From an uncultured Clostridium sp. (GTDB lineage: Bacteria; Bacillota; Clostridia; Lachnospirales; Lachnospiraceae), in the NCBI GenBank assembly GCA_934438135.1, contig CAKSBP010000007.1:32121-96120 (forward strand): 64,000 nucleotides of DNA. Direction: 5' to 3'. The notes below the pieces were generated by a model. It saw only the letters and a list, made by a program, of their open reading frames with translations, ran no database searches and was not told the DNA's origin. Both the position numbers and the translations under genes were made by a program. Within the stretch, counting starts at the first letter, position 1; every line of letters starts with the position of its first letter. Positions 45,572 to 53,710 of the stretch are shown here, in pieces.

Positions 45572-45602
45572 AGGGTGTTGCACATAGTTTATGTAACACC
45601 CT
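45572..45602 (+). terminator. Hairpin between dnaJ and prmA
   Basis: AGGGTGTT-G-CACAT, loop, ATGT-AACACCCT (45591-45602): 12 pairs with a bulge. No continuous T tract follows, so termination may be partial and prmA may be read through. Confidence 0.55.
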
Positions 45603-45641
45603 ATCGTTATTTAGAATAAAGTAAAGCGAGGTAGCACAGAC

Positions 45642-46598
45642 ATGAAATGGAGAAAAGTTTCATTAAAAACAACAACAAAGGCAGTTGATTTAATCAGTGC
45701 TCTGTTTGACGAACTTGGATTTGAAGGAATTCAGATTGAAGACCACGTTCCCCTAAGTGAGGAAGAAAAGAAAAGCATGTATATTGATATTGTTCCAGAT
45801 TTGGGTCCAGATGATGGAACCGCCGTTATCAGTTCTTATGTAGAAATGGATCGTGATGTAAAGGAAATGGAAGAAGCAATTAACAACGGTCTGGATGAAT
45901 TGGCTCTTTTTGTTGACTTAGGTGAACGAAAACTGGAAATGGAAATAAAGGATGATGAGGACTGGATTAATAACTGGAAAGAATTTTTCAAACCATTTCG
46001 TGTGACAAACGATATTGTGATTAAACCTACCTGGGAAATACTTGAGCATAAAGAAGAAAGTGATATTGTCATTGAGATTGACCCGGGAACTGCATTCGGT
46101 ACGGGTTCTCATGAGACAACAAGACTCTGTATTCAGGGAATTGAAGAATATTTAAATGATTCTACCAAAGTATTGGATTTAGGAAGCGGAAGCGGTATTC
46201 TTTCTATTATAGCATTAAAACTTGGTGCTGCCAAAGCAGTTGGAACAGATATTGATCCAATTGCATGTCAGGTTGCGATGGAAAATGCAAAAGAAAATCA
46301 TATCGAAGAAGGTAAGTTTAAAGTATATGAAGGAAATGTAATTGACGACGAAACACTTCAGAAAGAAATCGGACTCAAAGAATATGATATGGTAGTAGCA
46401 AATATTCTTGCAGATGTTATCATTCCATTATCTGCTGTCGTGGAAAAATTCATGAAAAAAGATGCTGTATTTATTTCATCTGGTATTATTGATATCAAAA
46501 AGGATGAAGTAGAAGCCGCATTAATCCAGAATGGTTTTGAAATTATCAAAATTAACCAGATGGGTGACTGGTATTCCTTTATTGCGAAATGTAAATAA
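45642..46598 (+). CDS. prmA: Ribosomal protein L11 methyltransferase
   Basis: A 318-residue SAM-dependent methyltransferase that modifies ribosomal protein L11. The N-terminal L11-binding domain (about 1-90) includes GIQIEDHVPL; the SAM-binding motif is VLDLGSGSGILSI about residue 178, followed by VGTDIDPIA, and the catalytic post-motif VVANILADVII. Preceding this is WKEFFKPFRV, DPGTAFGTGSHETTRLC, typical of PrmA. Start ATG has GCGAGG about ten bases upstream. Confidence 0.96.
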   Translation: MKWRKVSLKTTTKAVDLISALFDELGFEGIQIEDHVPLSEEEKKSMYIDIVPDLGPDDGTAVISSYVEMDRDVKEMEEAINNGLDELALFVDLGERKLEMEIKDDEDWINNWKEFFKPFRVTNDIVIKPTWEILEHKEESDIVIEIDPGTAFGTGSHETTRLCIQGIEEYLNDSTKVLDLGSGSGILSIIALKLGAAKAVGTDIDPIACQVAMENAKENHIEEGKFKVYEGNVIDDETLQKEIGLKEYDMVVANILADVIIPLSAVVEKFMKKDAVFISSGIIDIKKDEVEAALIQNGFEIIKINQMGDWYSFIAKCK

Positions 46599-46604
46599 GT
46601 TCAA

Positions 46605-46633
46605 TTGACATTTGTATTTATCAATGATAAGAT
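46605..46633 (+). promoter_or_regulatory. Promoter of the rsmE-nifS-thiI operon
   Basis: TTGACA (46605-46610), 17 bases, TAAGAT (46628-46633). It separates these genes from prmA. Confidence 0.75.
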
Positions 46634-46674
46634 AACCATATTGTTTAGAAGAAGATACGAAAGGCTGGGTGAAT

Positions 46675-47421
46675 ATGCACTGGTTTTATATAGAGCGGAG
46701 CCAGATTAATGACAATAAGATTACGATTACCGGGCCGGATGTGAATCATATTAAGAACGTCCTCCGCATGGGGACAGGGGAGAGCCTTGTGATTTGTGAC
46801 AAGCAGGGAAAGGATTATTATTGTGAATTAGAATCTCTTGGAGAGGACGAAGTAATTGCAGTGATTCGTGAGATTAACGATACTGAATCCGAACTTCCGG
46901 CTAGAATTGTTCTGTTTCAGGGACTTCCAAAGAAAGATAAGATGGAACTAATTGTTCAGAAGGCTGTGGAACTAGGAGCGTATGAGATTGTTCCGGTTGC
47001 TATGAAACGATGTGTTGCTAAAATTGAAGACCGGAAAAAAGAGAAAAAGAAACTAGAACGCTGGCAGGCCATTTCCGAATCTGCGGCAAAGCAGTCTGGA
47101 AGAGGCGTGATACCTGAAGTGAAGCATGTGATGAGTTTTAAGGAAGCTGTTGAATATGGAAAATCTCTTTCCTGTTGTCTGGTACCTTATGAACAGGCAG
47201 AGAATATGGCAGTGACTCAGAAAGAAGTGGAGCAGGCAGTAAAAGAGAAAACAATTGGTGTGTTTATTGGTCCAGAGGGCGGATTTGATGATGCAGAGAT
47301 TGCATGTATTGAGGAGGCAGGATTTCATGCCATCACCCTTGGAAAACGCATATTACGAACGGAGACAGCAGGACTTACCACGCTCTCTATTCTTATGTAT
47401 GAATTAGAGAAGACAAGGTAG
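46675..47421 (+). CDS. rsmE: 16S rRNA (uracil(1498)-N3)-methyltransferase
   Basis: A 248-residue SPOUT methyltransferase modifying U1498 in 16S rRNA. N-terminal PUA-like domain is MHWFYIERSQINDNKITITGPDVNHIKNVLRM; the C-terminal knot has FIGPEGGFDDAEI and LGKRILRTETAGLTTLSILMYEL. ATG 46675 is preferred to GTG 46669, both close to GGCTGGGTG. In Bacillus the same gene (yqeU) follows prmA, and mtaB (yqeV) follows it directly; here nifS, thiI and a small gene separate them. Confidence 0.95.
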   Translation: MHWFYIERSQINDNKITITGPDVNHIKNVLRMGTGESLVICDKQGKDYYCELESLGEDEVIAVIREINDTESELPARIVLFQGLPKKDKMELIVQKAVELGAYEIVPVAMKRCVAKIEDRKKEKKKLERWQAISESAAKQSGRGVIPEVKHVMSFKEAVEYGKSLSCCLVPYEQAENMAVTQKEVEQAVKEKTIGVFIGPEGGFDDAEIACIEEAGFHAITLGKRILRTETAGLTTLSILMYELEKTR

Positions 47422-47454
47422 GAACTGCTTTAGATAAAAGAGGAGTTTTGACAA

Positions 47455-48618
47455 ATGGAAGCATATTTAGATAATGCTGCAACTACCAGGACATTTGCCT
47501 GTGTGCGTGACATTATGATGGAAACATTAGATAAAGCCTATGGAAATCCATCTTCCATGCATACCAAAGGTATGGAGGCAGAAAACTATATTAAGGAATC
47601 AAAACAGATCATTGCCCGCAGTTTAAAGGTAGAACCAAAGGAAATTATTTTCACATCTGGTGGAACAGAATCAAATAATATGGCACTCATCGGAGCGGCA
47701 ATTGCTAACAAACGTGGCGGAAACCATATTATCACGACAAAAATTGAACATGCATCCGTACACAATCCAATTATTTTTTTAGAAAAAACTGGATTTCGTG
47801 TGACCTATCTGGATGTTGACCACAACGGTCTTGTTGATTTAGATCAATTAAGAGAAGCAGTCTGTGAAGAAACGATTCTTGTATCCACGATGTTTGTAAA
47901 TAATGAAATTGGGGCAAGAGAGCAGATTGAAGAAATTTCTAAAATTATAAAAGAAAAAAATGCAAATACATTGTATCATGTAGATGCAATTCAGGCATTT
48001 GGAAAATATAAGGTATATCCAAAACGTTGTGGAATTGACCTGCTTTCTGTAAGTGGTCATAAAATCCACGGTCCAAAAGGAATTGGATTCCTGTATGTGA
48101 AGGATAAAGTAAAGATTAAGCCTATTATTTATGGAGGAGGCCAGCAGCAGGGCATGCGGTCCGGTACGGAAAATGTACCTGGAATTGCAGGACTTGGAGC
48201 TGCGGTAAAAGAAATTTATACGGACCATAATGAAAAAATCGAATACCTGTACCAGCTGAAGCAGCATTTTGTTGAACAGGTGAACAAAATAGATGGTGTG
48301 ATAGTAAATGGGATCGGATTTAACGATATCCGCGAAACAGCACCGCATATAGTCAGTGTGAGCATTGAAGGAATCCGGGCAGAAGTACTGCTTCATGCAC
48401 TGGAGGAAAAACAGGTTTATGTATCCAGCGGTTCTGCCTGTTCTTCGAATCACCCACAGTTAAGTGGAACTTTACAGGCAATTGGCGTAGACAAAAAACT
48501 GTTGGATTCGACTATCCGTTTCAGCTTTTCTGTCACGACTACAATGGAGGAAATTGATTACGCAATTGCCATGTTAAAAGATATTATACCAAATTTGAGA
48601 CGTTTTATACGTCGATAA
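47455..48618 (+). CDS. Cysteine desulfurase (NifS/IscS family)
   Basis: A 387-residue PLP enzyme that takes sulfur from cysteine and passes it on as a persulfide. PLP Lys is in SVSGHKIHGPKGIGFLY (about residue 201), substrate side residues in SGGTESNNMA and HASVHNP, and the active Cys in SSGSACSSNHPQ near residue 325. The adjacent thiI is the clear acceptor; as in Bacillus nifZ-thiI, this would provide sulfur for 4-thiouridine in tRNA, rather than for iron-sulfur clusters. Start ATG 47455 follows GAGGAG. Confidence 0.95.
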   Translation: MEAYLDNAATTRTFACVRDIMMETLDKAYGNPSSMHTKGMEAENYIKESKQIIARSLKVEPKEIIFTSGGTESNNMALIGAAIANKRGGNHIITTKIEHASVHNPIIFLEKTGFRVTYLDVDHNGLVDLDQLREAVCEETILVSTMFVNNEIGAREQIEEISKIIKEKNANTLYHVDAIQAFGKYKVYPKRCGIDLLSVSGHKIHGPKGIGFLYVKDKVKIKPIIYGGGQQQGMRSGTENVPGIAGLGAAVKEIYTDHNEKIEYLYQLKQHFVEQVNKIDGVIVNGIGFNDIRETAPHIVSVSIEGIRAEVLLHALEEKQVYVSSGSACSSNHPQLSGTLQAIGVDKKLLDSTIRFSFSVTTTMEEIDYAIAMLKDIIPNLRRFIRR

Positions 48619-48633
48619 ATACAAGGAGGAAGT

Positions 48634-49812
48634 ATGTTCCAGGCATTTTTAATTAAATATGCGGAAATCGGCATAAAAGGAAAAAACAGATTTATATTTG
48701 AAAATGCATTACGTGACCAGATTGCTTTTGCATTAAAAGACGTAGAAGGTGAGTTTCAGGTAATCAAAGATCAGGGGAGAGTTTACGTTGAGGCAGAAGG
48801 AGAGTTTGACTATGAAGAAGCCGTAGATGCGATGAAGCGTGTATTTGGTATCGCTGCAATTTGTCCGGTTCTATTAGTAGAGGACGCTTCCTGGGATAAT
48901 CTGACTCAATCTGTAAAAAAATATGTACAAAACGTATATGGCTCTGAAAAACTTACATTTAAAGTAGAAGCAAAGCGTGCAGATAAAAGATATCCATACA
49001 CTTCACCAGAAATCTGCATGGAAATGGGTTCTTTCTTGTTAGATAATTTTGAGAACCTTTCTGTAGATGTACACAACCCACAGGTTCGTATTCATGTAGA
49101 AGTACGTAATAAAGCATATATTTATTCCAAAATCATTCCAGGACCAGGGGGTATGCCAGTCGGAACCAATGGAAAAGCAATGTTATTATTGTCCGGTGGA
49201 ATCGACAGTCCAGTTGCCGGCTATATGATTTCAAAACGAGGTGTCAAGCTTTCTGCAACTTATTTCCATGCACCACCGTATACAAGTGAGCGTGCAAAAC
49301 AGAAAGTTATAGATTTAGCCAAGCTGGTAGCCAGATATTCTGGTCCAATGGAATTAAACGTTGTAAACTTTACCGATATCCAGCTTTATATTTATGAAAA
49401 ATGTCCTCATGAAGAGTTAACTATTATCATGAGAAGATACATGATGAAAATTGCAGAAGAACTGGCAAATCAGGATGGATGTCTTGGGCTGATTACTGGA
49501 GAAAGCATTGGTCAGGTAGCAAGCCAGACTATGCAGAGCCTTGCAGCAACCAATGAAGTCTGCACCATGCCGGTATACCGTCCATTAATTGGATTTGATA
49601 AGCAGGAAATTGTAGATGTAGCAGAAAAGATTAATACATTTGAAACATCTATTCAGCCATTTGAAGACTGCTGTACGATTTTCGTAGCAAAACATCCAGT
49701 AACGAAGCCAAATTTAAAAGTCATCAGACATTCTGAACGAAATCTTGAGGAAAAGATTGATGAATTAGTAAAAACAGCGTTAGAAACAGTAGAAAAGATT
49801 CAGATTGATTGA
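48634..49812 (+). CDS. thiI: tRNA 4-thiouridine synthase ThiI
   Basis: A 392-residue enzyme that adenylates and thiolates uridine-8 of tRNA. N-terminal ferredoxin-like and THUMP domains (about 1-165) are followed by the PP-loop LLSGGIDSPVAGY (about residue 190) and the GQVASQTMQSL segment. It lacks the C-terminal rhodanese domain of enterobacterial ThiI, so the sulfur must come straight from the neighbouring NifS-type desulfurase, as in Bacillus. Its start follows AAGGAGG and is 15 bases after the desulfurase. Confidence 0.96.
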   Translation: MFQAFLIKYAEIGIKGKNRFIFENALRDQIAFALKDVEGEFQVIKDQGRVYVEAEGEFDYEEAVDAMKRVFGIAAICPVLLVEDASWDNLTQSVKKYVQNVYGSEKLTFKVEAKRADKRYPYTSPEICMEMGSFLLDNFENLSVDVHNPQVRIHVEVRNKAYIYSKIIPGPGGMPVGTNGKAMLLLSGGIDSPVAGYMISKRGVKLSATYFHAPPYTSERAKQKVIDLAKLVARYSGPMELNVVNFTDIQLYIYEKCPHEELTIIMRRYMMKIAEELANQDGCLGLITGESIGQVASQTMQSLAATNEVCTMPVYRPLIGFDKQEIVDVAEKINTFETSIQPFEDCCTIFVAKHPVTKPNLKVIRHSERNLEEKIDELVKTALETVEKIQID

Positions 49813-49836
49813 TTCTTAATAGAAATGCAGAAAAAA

Positions 49837-49869
49837 CCACTGCAAAAGCATATGTAACTTTTGCAGTGG
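49837..49869 (-). terminator. Terminator of the HPr-like gene (distal)
   Basis: CCACTGCAAAAG and CTTTTGCAGTGG form a perfect 12-pair stem; on the minus strand six Ts (49836-49831) follow. On the plus strand the same stem may also end thiI. Confidence 0.85.
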
Positions 49870-49910
49870 AAGGAATAAACATGAGAGACATACACATCTA
49901 TGTATTATCA

Positions 49911-49939
49911 AATAAAAAGAGGAGATACCTTGTATCCCC
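49911..49939 (-). terminator. Terminator of the HPr-like gene (proximal)
   Basis: On the minus strand GGGGATAC, loop AAG, GTATCTCC, then TCTTTTTATT. Seven pairs with one mismatch. It lies between the gene and the stronger distal terminator. Confidence 0.6.
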
Positions 49940-49983
49940 CTTCTCCATGTAAAAAATCTTATTTGTAACAAAAAATAAGTAGA

Positions 49984-50217
49984 TTATTCAACAATGTATG
50001 GTGCTAAAACATCTAAAATCTTCTGAACTTCATCTTCGGAATGAATGTTTAAGTCGATTGGTTTAGATAAATCTAAACTGAAAATACCCATAATAGATTT
50101 TGCATCAATGACATATCTGCCAGAAACTAAGTCAAAATCGGATTGAAATTTTGTGATTTCATTTACAAAAGATTTTACCTTATCGATTGAATTTAAAGAA
50201 ATCTTTACTGTCTTCAT
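49984..50217 (-). CDS. HPr-like protein lacking the phosphorylatable His15
   Basis: A 77-residue protein matching the HPr (PtsH) fold. The Ser46 region is clear: AKSIMGIFSLDLS equals KSIMGVMSL of HPr. But at the position of the active-site G-I-H-A-R-P motif the sequence is SIDKVKSFVNEI, with no His, so it cannot accept phosphate from PEP via enzyme I. It could be a Crh-type regulator: Crh also lacks His15 and acts via Ser46 phosphorylation with CcpA. The start ATG 50217 has AAGGAGG six bases upstream. It is a single gene in reverse direction between thiI and mtaB, with a good promoter and two terminators. Confidence 0.8.
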   Translation of the reverse strand: MKTVKISLNSIDKVKSFVNEITKFQSDFDLVSGRYVIDAKSIMGIFSLDLSKPIDLNIHSEDEVQKILDVLAPYIVE

Positions 50218-50278
50218 AAGAAGTCCTCCTTTTTTATTTAGTATAGCAAAGCTTTTTTGATTTGCTTTCTATAGCTAT

Positions 50279-50307
50279 ATAGTACATTTTGGCTCTTTAA
50301 AAGTCAA
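50279..50307 (-). promoter_or_regulatory. Promoter of the HPr-like gene
   Basis: On the minus strand TTGACT (50307-50302), 17 bases, TACTAT (50284-50279). The remaining 180 bases up to mtaB show no further clear element. Confidence 0.65.
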
Positions 50308-50487
50308 TATGCAAAGTGAATAAAATATTGCGGAGGGAAAATTTAATTACGGAAAATAAGCTGGATTTTATACGGTTTCCTTTTAGGCTTTATACAGATT
50401 GAGGAAAGATGCACCAGGAAACAGAAAAAAACAGGCTTTTAAATAGAAAAATAAATCAGATACAAAAATGAGCGAGGTAATAAAATA

Positions 50488-51864
50488 ATGGAAAATAAAA
50501 GAAAGGCTGCATTCCTTACGTTAGGATGTAAGGTAAATTCCTACGAAACGATTGCTATGGAAAAACTGTTTCAGGACAGAGGATATGAACTGACAGAATT
50601 TTCAGAGAAGGCAGATGTTTATGTAGTAAATACCTGTACGGTAACTAATATTGCAGATAGAAAATCCAGACAGATGCTTCACAAAGCAAAAAAGAACAAT
50701 CCAGATGCAATTGTAGTGGCTGCAGGATGTTATGTTCAGGCAGCAGGGGAAGCTGTACAAGAAGATATGGCTGTCGACATCATTATTGGTAATAATAAAA
50801 AAAGTAATGTAGTAGATGTAGTCGAAGAATATATGAAATCCAAAGGAATCTCTGTAAAAGATAATTATAATAAAGAACTGTTCCAGGAAAAAAATTACGA
50901 AGAGCTGCATGTAGATTATGCTCAGGAGAAAACCAGAGCAGTCATTAAAATCCAGGATGGATGTAATCAGTTCTGTTCTTACTGCATTATTCCATTTGCA
51001 AGAGGAAGAGTGCGAAGCCGTGAATTAGAAGATATTCTTTCTGAGGTAAAACTCCTTGCTGAAAAAGGCTGTCATGAGGTTGTTTTAACGGGTATCCATT
51101 TATCCTCTTATGGCGTAGATTTGGAACCTTGGGTTAGTGAGAATAAAAAGCATGATTTTATTTCCCTTGCTGGACGTCCATTATTAAAGGTAATTGAAGA
51201 AGTCAGTAGAATTGAAGGCATTGAAAGAATCCGTCTTGGTTCTTTGGAACCACGTATTATTACAGAAGAATTTGTAAAACAGATTAGCAAGGTAAAAGAA
51301 CTCTGCCCTCATTTCCACTTATCTTTACAGAGTGGATGCGATGCTACTTTAGAGCGTATGAATCGCAGATATACTACCACAGAGTTTGCGGAAAATGTTG
51401 CTATTTTAAGAAAGTATTATAAGGATCCTGCGATTACGACGGATATTATCGTAGGATTTCCTGGTGAAACTTTGGAAGAACTGAAAATCACAAAGAAGTT
51501 TTTAGAAGACATTGCGTTTGCCCAGATGCATGTATTTAAATATTCCGTAAGAAAAGGAACTAAAGCAGAAACCATGGAAAACCAGGTGACAGAGCAGATA
51601 AAATCCAAGCGAAGTGATGAAGTGCTGGAGATTGAACGACGCATGAGAAAACAGTATATGGAGCAGATGATTGGTAAAGAACAGACTATTCTTTTAGAAG
51701 AAATGATGGAAGTTGATGGAAAACAGTATATGATAGGACATAATGAACGTTATGTAAAACTTGCCATCGAAATATCAGGAGCATCCCCAGAAGAGCTTGA
51801 GAACACATTTGTAAAAGCCGTTCCATCTGGATGGCTGACAAAAGATATCCTGATTGTACAATAA
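50488..51864 (+). CDS. mtaB: tRNA (N6-threonylcarbamoyladenosine-37-C2)-methylthiotransferase
   Basis: A 458-residue radical SAM methylthiotransferase that converts t6A37 to ms2t6A37. N-terminal UPF0004 cysteines are in FLTLGCKVNSYET, VNTCTVTN and AAGCYVQ; the radical SAM cluster is CNQFCSYCIIPFARGRVRSR, followed by a TRAM domain at the C-terminus. MtaB rather than MiaB or RimO is shown by GCKVN and by position after rsmE in Firmicutes. The ATG 50488 has a weak GCGAGG upstream. A perfect palindrome and the next gene's promoter follow. Confidence 0.94.
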   Translation: MENKRKAAFLTLGCKVNSYETIAMEKLFQDRGYELTEFSEKADVYVVNTCTVTNIADRKSRQMLHKAKKNNPDAIVVAAGCYVQAAGEAVQEDMAVDIIIGNNKKSNVVDVVEEYMKSKGISVKDNYNKELFQEKNYEELHVDYAQEKTRAVIKIQDGCNQFCSYCIIPFARGRVRSRELEDILSEVKLLAEKGCHEVVLTGIHLSSYGVDLEPWVSENKKHDFISLAGRPLLKVIEEVSRIEGIERIRLGSLEPRIITEEFVKQISKVKELCPHFHLSLQSGCDATLERMNRRYTTTEFAENVAILRKYYKDPAITTDIIVGFPGETLEELKITKKFLEDIAFAQMHVFKYSVRKGTKAETMENQVTEQIKSKRSDEVLEIERRMRKQYMEQMIGKEQTILLEEMMEVDGKQYMIGHNERYVKLAIEISGASPEELENTFVKAVPSGWLTKDILIVQ

Positions 51865-51945
51865 GAAAAAAACAAAATAAACTTTCCAGAAAAGTTATGT
51901 TTAAAAAATGTAAAACAGGTGAAAAATTTAAATCGTATGATGTGA

Positions 51946-51968
51946 TTTTCAAAAGGTCATTTTGAAAA
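51946..51968. repeat. Perfect palindrome before the ireB promoter
   Basis: TTTTCAAAA, five bases, TTTTGAAAA: nine perfect pairs just upstream of the -35 box (51973). No T tract on either side, so it looks more like an operator than a terminator. Confidence 0.45.
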
Positions 51969-51972
51969 AGGG

Positions 51973-52001
51973 TTGCTATTTTAGTTCTTTTATATTAATA
52001 T
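51973..52001 (+). promoter_or_regulatory. Promoter of ireB-ruvX-DUF1292
   Basis: TTGCTA (51973-51978), 17 bases, TAATAT (51996-52001). Confidence 0.6.
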
Positions 52002-52059
52002 ATAGTTAATGGCGTGATCGGAAGATATAAAAAAGGAACATTAGTAAGGAAGTGGCTAA

Positions 52060-52320
52060 ATGGAGGAAATTAATAATACACAGTATTTTAAAATACCAAA
52101 GGAACCAGAAATACAGGTGAGCGAGATGCTTGCACGCGTATATGAAGCGTTATTAGAAAAAGGGTATAACCCAGTAAGTCAGATTATTGGGTATATTATG
52201 TCAGGGGATCCGACATATATCACAAGCCATAAGGGTGCAAGAAGTCTTATTATGAAAGTAGATCGTGATGAGATTTTAGAAGAACTGTTAAAAAATTATA
52301 TAGATAGGAATTTAGCATGA
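52060..52320 (+). CDS. ireB: IreB family regulatory phosphoprotein (DUF965)
   Basis: An 86-residue protein (YrzL in Bacillus). The family sequence is evident: YFKIPKEPEIQVSEMLARVYEALLEKGYNPVSQIIGYIMSGDPTYITSHKGAR. In Enterococcus IreB is phosphorylated by the PASTA Ser/Thr kinase IreK on N-terminal threonines and affects cephalosporin resistance; here the N-terminus has NNTQYF with one Thr. Start ATG 52060 follows AAGGAAG. It overlaps ruvX by four bases, in the usual order alaS-ireB-ruvX-DUF1292, although alaS is not present here. Confidence 0.95.
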   Translation: MEEINNTQYFKIPKEPEIQVSEMLARVYEALLEKGYNPVSQIIGYIMSGDPTYITSHKGARSLIMKVDRDEILEELLKNYIDRNLA

Positions 52321-52757
52321 GTCGAATAATGGGACTGGATTTCGGTTCTGTAACAGTAGGAGTTGCAGTCAGTGATGGACTGCGCCTTACTGCTCAGGGC
52401 GTGGAGGTCATTCGAAGAAAACAAGAGAATAAACTTCGCCAGACACTGGCAAGAATTGAGGAACTGGTAAAGGAATACGAAGTAGACCGGATTGTATTAG
52501 GTTATCCGAAGAATATGAACAATACGATTGGTGACCGCGCTATCAAATCGGAACAATTTATGGAAAAACTGAAAAACCGTCTTGGCCTGGAAGTCGTTCT
52601 ATGGGATGAACGTCTGACTACGGTTTCTGCCCATCAGGCGATGATTGAAGGAAACGTGAGAAGAGAAGCGAGAGATAAAATTGTGGACAAGGTTGCGGCT
52701 GTATTTATTTTACAAGGGTATTTAGACTGGTTGAATTTACAGATGAATGACAAATAA
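52317..52757 (+). CDS. ruvX: Putative pre-16S rRNA nuclease / Holliday junction resolvase RuvX (YqgF)
   Basis: A 146-residue RNase H-like nuclease. Marks are MGLDFGSVTVGVAVSD with the first catalytic Asp, VLGYPKNMNNTIGDRA, DERLTT and a C-terminal DKVAAVFILQGYL. Both functions have been proposed; rRNA processing has the best support in enterics. It starts with the ATGA overlap with ireB and is followed by the DUF1292 gene after 11 bases. Confidence 0.95.
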   Translation: MSRIMGLDFGSVTVGVAVSDGLRLTAQGVEVIRRKQENKLRQTLARIEELVKEYEVDRIVLGYPKNMNNTIGDRAIKSEQFMEKLKNRLGLEVVLWDERLTTVSAHQAMIEGNVRREARDKIVDKVAAVFILQGYLDWLNLQMNDK

Positions 52758-52768
52758 GGAGTTAGAAC

Positions 52769-53041
52769 ATGGAAAAAGACAAAAAACTGATTTTTACTTC
52801 CGAAGACGGAGAAGAGATAGAATTTTATGTATTGGAACAGACAAGAATTAATGGTTCAAATTATCTATTAGTAGCAGACAAGAGCGAAGGAGAAGAAGCG
52901 AATGCTTTAATTCTTCAAGATGTATCTGAACCGGAATCTGAGGAAGCAGTATATGACGTTGTAGAAGACGAAGTACAGTTAGAAGCATTATCCAAAGTGT
53001 TTACCGAATTAGTAGACGATTTAGATATTGAATTAGATTAG
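52769..53041 (+). CDS. DUF1292 protein (YrzB family)
   Basis: A 90-residue acidic protein, YrzB in Bacillus, function unknown. It begins with a beta-rich core, LIFTSEDGEEIEFYVLEQTRINGSNYLLVADK, and ends in an acidic helix, VFTELVDDLDIELD. It is always associated with ireB/ruvX in Firmicutes, as here. Start follows AAGGAG. Confidence 0.92.
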   Translation: MEKDKKLIFTSEDGEEIEFYVLEQTRINGSNYLLVADKSEGEEANALILQDVSEPESEEAVYDVVEDEVQLEALSKVFTELVDDLDIELD

Positions 53042-53178
53042 AAAATGAAGATTATGCCATTTAAACATGAAAACTTATAAATTATGGAATGAATAAACGG
53101 CTTTTGCCGCTTATATCGTATATTTATGGACTTTGTGCAGAAATATGTGATTTAATTTTATTATGAAAAGGTGAGAAG

Positions 53179-53652
53179 ATGCCTGATAAGCAAGAACTGT
53201 TTAAGAATTTACTAAAAAAAAATGGGTTAAAGGTAACAAATCAGAGAATTGCGATTTTGGAAGTGTTAGAGAAGCGTCCGGGACAACATTTAGCGGCTGA
53301 AGAAATTTATGATTTTGTCAAGGAAGATTATCCTGAGATTGGTTTGGCAACCGTATACCGTACAATCCAGATGCTGGCAGAGCTTGGTGTAATTGACCGG
53401 CTGAATCTAGACGATGGGTATGTACGTTATGAAATTGGAGAACTGAATAGAGAGGCTGGTGGGCATCACCACCACCATTTAATCTGTTTGAAATGTAATT
53501 CGGTTTTAACGTTCGAAGATGATCTATTAGAATTGTTAGAAGAACGTATTAAGGATTCATTGGGATTCAAAGTAGTGGATCATGAAGTGAAATTGTACGG
53601 CTATTGTAAAAATTGTGGTGGATTAAACGACAAAGAAGAAAAGAAGAAATAA
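53179..53652 (+). CDS. Fur/PerR family metalloregulator
   Basis: A 157-residue regulator. The winged helix includes LKKNGLKVTNQRIAILEVLEKRPGQHLAAEEIYDFVKE and IGLATVYRTIQMLAELGVIDR. The dimerisation domain has the metal-binding GHHHHHLICLKCNSVLTFEDD and a CKNCGG second Cys pair for structural Zn. The His cluster favours Fur or PerR; not decided. In Clostridia such genes often lie near ireB/ruvX and RNase J. It begins at ATG 53179 with AAAGGTGAG. No Fur box was seen in the upstream 137 bases. Confidence 0.92.
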   Translation: MPDKQELFKNLLKKNGLKVTNQRIAILEVLEKRPGQHLAAEEIYDFVKEDYPEIGLATVYRTIQMLAELGVIDRLNLDDGYVRYEIGELNREAGGHHHHHLICLKCNSVLTFEDDLLELLEERIKDSLGFKVVDHEVKLYGYCKNCGGLNDKEEKKK

Positions 53653-53710
53653 AATTGATCAAATATTTCACAAATGCACTAGGTACATAAAAATTATGGA
53701 GGTGCATATT

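Noticed and set aside
47848..48453. Minus-strand ORF of 201 codons opposite the cysteine desulfurase
   Set aside because: The plus strand encodes a complete, motif-bearing enzyme; the opposite frame has no start signal and a biased composition (Phe/Tyr/Cys).
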